64,000 bases of DNA from the NCBI RefSeq assembly GCF_000165465.1, contig NC_017455.1, forward strand, positions 1,240,001 to 1,304,000, given 5' to 3'. Made by a program: the position numbers and the translations under genes. Every line of letters starts with the position of its first letter. The stretch's first letter is position 1. Source of the stretch: Halanaerobium praevalens DSM 2228 (GTDB taxonomy: Bacteria; Bacillota; Halanaerobiia; Halanaerobiales; Halanaerobiaceae). Under the pieces are notes generated by a model, which was given only the letters and a program-made list of their open reading frames with translations, was not told the origin of the DNA and ran no database searches. Positions 60,189 to 64,000 of the stretch are shown here, piece after piece.

Positions 60189-60496
60189 CGGGGGTTTACA
60201 TTATCTCGTAACTCCCTTAATATTGCCAGTTCTAGTTCCTTTTCTGCTACAATTTTTTTGAGCTTATCATTTTCATCGCTCATTTTATCAAGTCTATTTT
60301 CGATCTCTTTCATTTTCTTTTTTTCATCTTTAGGAAGAGATCTAACTGATCCAGTTTCTTTAGCTTTTTTAACCCAGCTATAGACAGTATGTTTAGAAAT
60401 ATTATGTCGTCTTGCTACAAGAGCTGTGTTGCCAATTTCGCGACATTCTTTTACAATTTGTTCTTTAGTTTCATCGGAATATTTTCTTTTTGCCAT
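60185..60496 (-). CDS. IS3-type OrfA
   Basis: 103 residues from the ATG at 60496 (AAGGGGGAACC upstream). Helix-turn-helix GNTALVARRHNISKHTVYSW and a coiled coil (IENRLDKMSDENDKLKKIV). Stop TAG overlaps orfB. Confidence 0.85.
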   Translation of the reverse strand: MAKRKYSDETKEQIVKECREIGNTALVARRHNISKHTVYSWVKKAKETGSVRSLPKDEKKKMKEIENRLDKMSDENDKLKKIVAEKELELAILRELRDNVNPR

Positions 60497-60573
60497 TGGT
60501 GGTTCCCCCTTGTAATTAGAGTATATCACTTTTAAACTTTTTCTCCAATTCTGTTAGGGGGCTATATAGATAT

Positions 60574-60851
60574 GCCTGCCTTCTACCATATTTTTTGTAA
60601 CTATATTCCTAATCTCTTAATTTTTCAATTTTCTTTTTGGGTATATTAAATCTTGAATAAGGCATTTTCCTAATTATAGTCCTTCTAATTAATGTCTTTA
60701 AAAATGCTTTCTCATCTTGTCTTATTCAAAAACATTTTTCTTAAAATAAATAGGTTTTCAATTTTATTATCTCTACAATATTTTTTTGTTAATTTATAAA
60801 AGCTTTTACTTAACTGAACTTTATTATTTCTTAAATCATTAAAATCATTAT
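60574..60851 (-). pseudogene. N6-adenine methylase remnant, middle part
   Basis: EKAFLKTLIRRTIIRKMPYS then RFNIPKKKIEKLRD, stop, EYSYKKYGRRQAY. The intact paralogue reads LIRRSMIRKLPYSRMN and LRDEEYSYRKYGRRRAY, so TAG has replaced GAG. Upstream codons toward 60850 also have breaks, and the N-terminal part with motif I is gone. Confidence 0.82.
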
Positions 60852-61010
60852 TTGACCCTCCCCCGATTTGTAGGACACTGAGTTAAGATATATAATAACC
60901 TCAGGAGGTGCCCAAATGTGAGAAAGAAAAAGTTACACTGAAGAATTCAAAAGAGATGCTGTTTAACTCAATTTTAACTCTGACAAATATGTTAAAGAAA
61001 TTACTGAGTA
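60852..61010 (+). mobile_element. decayed left end of the 22153-23406 IS3 type
   Basis: TGACCCTCCCCCGATTTGTA then GGACACTGAGTTAAGATATA match the end of the complete copy closely. The orfA start has become ATG TGA, a later TAA follows (GCTGTTTAACTC for GCTGTTGAACTT), and similarity fades after ~61010. Its orientation is opposite to the complete copy. Confidence 0.85.
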
Positions 61011-61420
61011 GTATTTTTCTAAAGATCAGTTTTCCACTGTTCAATTTCCTTTACTGCAACATCTTTCAGGTTAATGACAGTGTTAGCATTGTATTTTGTA
61101 ACATACATTTTCTCAATCAAATTAGCGATATTAAGAATGTATAGACCTGGAGCATACATTTTGAATAACAGTCTGCTCCAGCCAGTCATCAAGGTATTTA
61201 TACGGTTCAAATCCGGTGCTCCATAAATTATTACTCATATCATCAAAATTTACTAGACCATTATTGGGGTTATCATTATACTTTCATGAAGAGCTCTTCT
61301 AATAATTTGTGTTTTATTTTGCTAATAAACAATTCTACCACTCGAATAATAATTCCTCTTTTTAATCTTGAAAATTTACCTTAATTCTATTTGCATAATT
61401 AATTATATATTAACTATCAT
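61011..61420. other. unassigned debris
   Basis: No convincing gene. On the minus strand around 61150-61285 one frame reads YNDNPNNGLVNFDDMSNNLW then STGFEPYKYLDDWLEQTVIQ before stops; a second frame gives LKDVAVKEIEQW. Base composition is higher in GC than its surroundings, so it probably came from elsewhere. Family not recognised. Confidence 0.4.
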
Positions 61421-62548
61421 CTAATTTATGTAATTTTTTTTATCTATAAAATTGTTATTATGAATATCCAAATATCCTTCCCTTTCTTTATTAAGTAATT
61501 TTTCCTCAATACACATATTTTTATGAGTTTCTATAAAACCTTGATGAACATTATCGTTAAATTTAGGAATACCATCATCCTTATTAAAAGTAATATCAAA
61601 TTTATCAAAATAAGCATCAATATTAGGTTCTAAAAGTAAAGCATTATTAGGATTATATGCTGAATCAATATATCCAGAATCTAATGCATACTGTAAAGGC
61701 CAAATATGAGAAACAACTAGACCTTTCTGAGGCTTTTTTGTAAGATAACAAACTACATCTCCATACATCTCAATACTTTCTGCCTTTACTTTTTCTTTCA
61801 TAATCCTAAATAACGTTTGATCTCTAGATAATTTTACTTCGTCTTTAATTGTATCAAATTCATCTTCAATATAACAAATTTCACTTTTATTTTCTTTTAC
61901 TTGTATTCCAGGAACATATTGTAAAAAATTCATAAAATAATTTATTTGATTATATTTTCTAGATTCAAAATCTATGACTTTACTTAAATTTTTTTTAGAA
62001 AATAGTTCCTTTGAATTTAAATAACCTTTTTTATATAAACTAATATCAGTAGTCATTAAACCTATTATCTCTTGCTTTGTAAGTTTTTTTTCTGATTTAA
62101 ACATAAGTGTTTTAAGTAAAAAGTTTATTTGTTTTATCTTTGTTTTATCTTTAGTGACACTAGATGATAAAGATGCATATTTATAATATATTTCTGAAAA
62201 AATAAGTTTTCTTTCTTCATCATTTTTTGATTTTATAAATTTTTTTGTTTCATCATGATATCCCTTTAATTTGGGTAATATAAAACCAAGCTTTACAAAT
62301 TGATTTATTGATTTTCGTGTAGAAGCTTGATCAGATTTAGGAAAGATTTTATTAATATTTTTCTGTAATTTCTGATATAATTTACTTTCATACTTCTTTT
62401 CTAAAGATGGATGATCATCAATAAATTTTACAATAACTTTTAATGTATCAATGAATTGATGACCATTTATATCAGAATACTCTACTGTTAGTTTCCAATA
62501 CCTTTCATAGTTTTGAGTTGTAGATGTTTTTTTATTCTTAAATTCCAT
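61421..62548 (-). CDS. HNH restriction endonuclease, second copy
   Basis: 375 residues. HNH-type C-terminus: VSHIWPL (His281), NPNNALLLEPNID and FDKFDITF. Long helical N-terminus shared with the 56620 gene. Ribosome-binding site AAGGGGG before ATG. Follows the adenine methylase by 17 bases, so it is the nuclease of this restriction-modification operon. Confidence 0.85.
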   Translation of the reverse strand: MEFKNKKTSTTQNYERYWKLTVEYSDINGHQFIDTLKVIVKFIDDHPSLEKKYESKLYQKLQKNINKIFPKSDQASTRKSINQFVKLGFILPKLKGYHDETKKFIKSKNDEERKLIFSEIYYKYASLSSSVTKDKTKIKQINFLLKTLMFKSEKKLTKQEIIGLMTTDISLYKKGYLNSKELFSKKNLSKVIDFESRKYNQINYFMNFLQYVPGIQVKENKSEICYIEDEFDTIKDEVKLSRDQTLFRIMKEKVKAESIEMYGDVVCYLTKKPQKGLVVSHIWPLQYALDSGYIDSAYNPNNALLLEPNIDAYFDKFDITFNKDDGIPKFNDNVHQGFIETHKNMCIEEKLLNKEREGYLDIHNNNFIDKKNYIN

Positions 62549-62565
62549 TTTATCCCCCTTACAAA

Positions 62566-63570
62566 TTAGAATTCTAATATAATTAATAATTCAACATTAG
62601 AATTCTTTTTCTTTTTACCACTTAATTGATAAGTGTGTTTTCTACTTTCTAATTTAACATTACCATATTCAGACATTAAATTCATAATCTTTTTATATGT
62701 TGGTTTTGTTCTAGAATTTAAACTCATCAAAATAAAATCACATTTTTTTTGAGATTTTTCTAATATAATCTCTATATTATTTAAAAAGTTTTCTTTTTTT
62801 CTAAGCTTTGTTATTTCAATTTTTTTATCAAAAATTTTATCAAAGCTACCATAAAAATTTTCATATTGATTCATTGTACCTGGATATGGAGGATCTAAAT
62901 ATAATACATCAACAGACTCTATTGAATCTAATGCATCTATAAAATCCATTTGAAAAGATTTGTTTTCTTTGCCATTATCAAAAACAGCGTTATTATACTC
63001 ATCAAGATTATCTAGAATATGATATTCAAAACTCTCATTATGATAAGCTCTTCGCCTTCCATATTTTCGATAAGAATATTCCTCGTCTCTTAGTTTAGTT
63101 ATATTTTTCCAATTTACATTCATTCTAGAATAAGGTAACTTTCTAATCATAGATCTTCTTATTAATGACCTGAATAAATATTTTTCATAATTCTCTAGCT
63201 CATATGAATATTTTACAAATTTTGATAACTCATCTACTTCATCAGCATAAAACAAATTGCTTTCTAACCAATCTAAACTTTCTCTTAAATTTTTATCTAT
63301 ATTATTATTTTTAATTTCTTTGATTTTATCATATTCAAGTTTAGTTTCTTTATTTTCTATTAGAGCTTTATTGATAACAAAAGAGGCATATAAAGCTTCA
63401 TTTGTTATTACTCTGTAACCTTGACTTTTCAGATAATATGAAACGGAAGATCCACCAGCAAATAAGTCAAATATAGTACCTTCTGATACAGGAATATTTG
63501 ATCCTATCCACTCAACTATTTTTCTCTTGTTACCTATATAATTTACTTTAGGGAATTCATTTTTAGACAT
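62566..63570 (-). CDS. N6-adenine DNA methyltransferase (D12/Dam-like class)
   Basis: 334 residues. Motif X/I region YIGNKRKIVEWI and FDLFAGGSS (34-42) bind AdoMet; catalytic motif IV is LDPPYPGTMNQY (~225). Order I before IV is the alpha class. Starts eight bases inside the end of the C5 methylase gene (translational coupling). Protects the target of the HNH nuclease; target sequence unknown. Confidence 0.92.
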   Translation of the reverse strand: MSKNEFPKVNYIGNKRKIVEWIGSNIPVSEGTIFDLFAGGSSVSYYLKSQGYRVITNEALYASFVINKALIENKETKLEYDKIKEIKNNNIDKNLRESLDWLESNLFYADEVDELSKFVKYSYELENYEKYLFRSLIRRSMIRKLPYSRMNVNWKNITKLRDEEYSYRKYGRRRAYHNESFEYHILDNLDEYNNAVFDNGKENKSFQMDFIDALDSIESVDVLYLDPPYPGTMNQYENFYGSFDKIFDKKIEITKLRKKENFLNNIEIILEKSQKKCDFILMSLNSRTKPTYKKIMNLMSEYGNVKLESRKHTYQLSGKKKKNSNVELLIILEF

Positions 63571-64000
63571 TTATATTCAAACTCTCCTTTACTTTTAAAG
63601 CTAATTTATAAGCTAATTTTGGAGGAACTGCATTACCAATTTCTTGTTGTATTTTTGTACTGTTTCCAACAAATATAAAATCATCAGGAAAAGTTTGGAG
63701 TCTTGCCAACTCTCTTTGAGTTAATGCCCTATTTTGGCTATAATGAAATATCTTTCTCATATCCCCTGTTACTGTAGGTGATGGTTCCTTACTATTATAA
63801 CGGATATATTTCCTTGCATCTCCAGTCTCAGGACGTAATTTTTCAGGTATATCATATCTATCTCCACCATCTTTTATATAAGACATTTTCTCTAACATTT
63901 GATCTGAATGATTCATAGCATTATGATTTGGTATATTTGATTCTTCTGCACTTTTTAATGTTGGTAAATCATCTATTGCATCCTTAACTGTTATAACAGA
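63563..64000 (-). CDS. dcm: C5-cytosine DNA methyltransferase (5' end outside window)
   Basis: The frame is open to the window edge (SVITVKDAIDDLPTLKSAEE upstream of the first ATG at 63916), so only the last ~146 residues are here. EPSPTVTGDMRK is the target-recognition/VIII-IX border, NRALTQRELARLQTFPDDF motif IX and QEIGNAVPPKLA motif X. Two methylases plus one nuclease suggests an asymmetric or two-strand recognition site. Confidence 0.9.
   Translation of the reverse strand, partial: SVITVKDAIDDLPTLKSAEESNIPNHNAMNHSDQMLEKMSYIKDGGDRYDIPEKLRPETGDARKYIRYNSKEPSPTVTGDMRKIFHYSQNRALTQRELARLQTFPDDFIFVGNSTKIQQEIGNAVPPKLAYKLALKVKESLNINV

Larger units (their letters stand above)
59159..60568 (-). 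mobile_element. complete IS3-type element inserted in the methylase pseudogene
   Basis: 1410 bp bounded by an ACCCCCTAAATATGG end and an inverted AGCCCCCTAACAGAATTGG end, with a 5-bp direct duplication GATAT at 59154-59158 and 60569-60573. Removing it and one GATAT joins the methylase halves in register (GRRQAY + HKESF). Confidence 0.85.

Noticed and set aside
61019-61210. 63-residue minus-strand ORF as a gene
   Set aside because: No ribosome-binding site, frame shifts relative to the more protein-like reading just upstream, and lies in debris.

Overview
The window is AT-rich DNA with Firmicute-style ribosome-binding sites. It also encodes features of a cell with an outer membrane: a periplasmic ribose-binding protein with an ordinary (non-lipoprotein) signal peptide, an 895-residue protein that looks like an outer-membrane beta-barrel, and a very large secreted adhesin with no sortase motif. 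Together these suggest a diderm anaerobic Firmicute, most likely of the Halanaerobium group. That placement is inference; there is no rRNA gene in the window.

Region 1 (1-21.4 kb) is an ordered metabolic region. It holds an SbcD-like nuclease (partial), a zinc-ribbon protein and an HhH-GPD-like protein, then a CoA-binding protein, a GH13 amylase, a 4Fe-4S protein and a lipoyl-domain dihydrolipoyl dehydrogenase. Next comes a sigma-54 module: a Tm-1-like ATP-binding protein and a PEP-hydrolase-like TIM barrel, with an adjacent activator whose sensor domain is a relative of that same TIM barrel. A -24/-12 promoter and two copies of a dyad lie between the activator and the enzymes. A complete, self-regulated ribose operon (rbsRKDACB), a cobalamin riboswitch with cobT, and a lipoate ligase follow.

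Region 2 (21.5-29.4 kb) begins with a scar. The 3' end of a class I fructose-bisphosphate aldolase abuts an IS605-type right end, a truncated tnpB, a complete IS3 element and a nonsense-mutated small regulator. Housekeeping and accessory genes follow on the minus strand: lrgAB, DUF429, thiamine-binding protein, Nudix, YkvA-like, DUF523, nitroreductase and an EamA exporter.

Region 3 (29.5-41.6 kb) is a cell-surface locus. A 2.6-kilo-residue multidomain protein (DNRLRE-like, Sbs-type Ig, PKD, DUF285 repeats, leucine-rich repeats, DUF11 repeats) lies downstream of an F5/8C plus cadherin-like protein. A miniature tail-collar protein is divergent from them, and a beta-barrel gene is next to it.

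Region 4 (41.9-48.6 kb) holds small single genes (phospholipase D family, metallo-beta-lactamase fold, pRiA4b ORF-3-like, PEBP, C_GCAxxG_C_C) mixed with gene remnants (photolyase-related, chemotaxis receptor, alpha/beta hydrolase) and two copies of a promoter-like motif.

Region 5 (48.7-64 kb) is a defence and mobile-element island. It has two nuclease-like genes, an IS110 element with a strong candidate bridge RNA, and an IS3-type element split by a group II intron and itself lying in an older IS3 remnant. There are two related restriction-modification modules. The one at the right edge (C5 methylase, N6-adenine methylase, HNH nuclease) looks intact. The other keeps an intact HNH nuclease, but its methylase is destroyed by a stop codon, an IS insertion and a changed catalytic motif.
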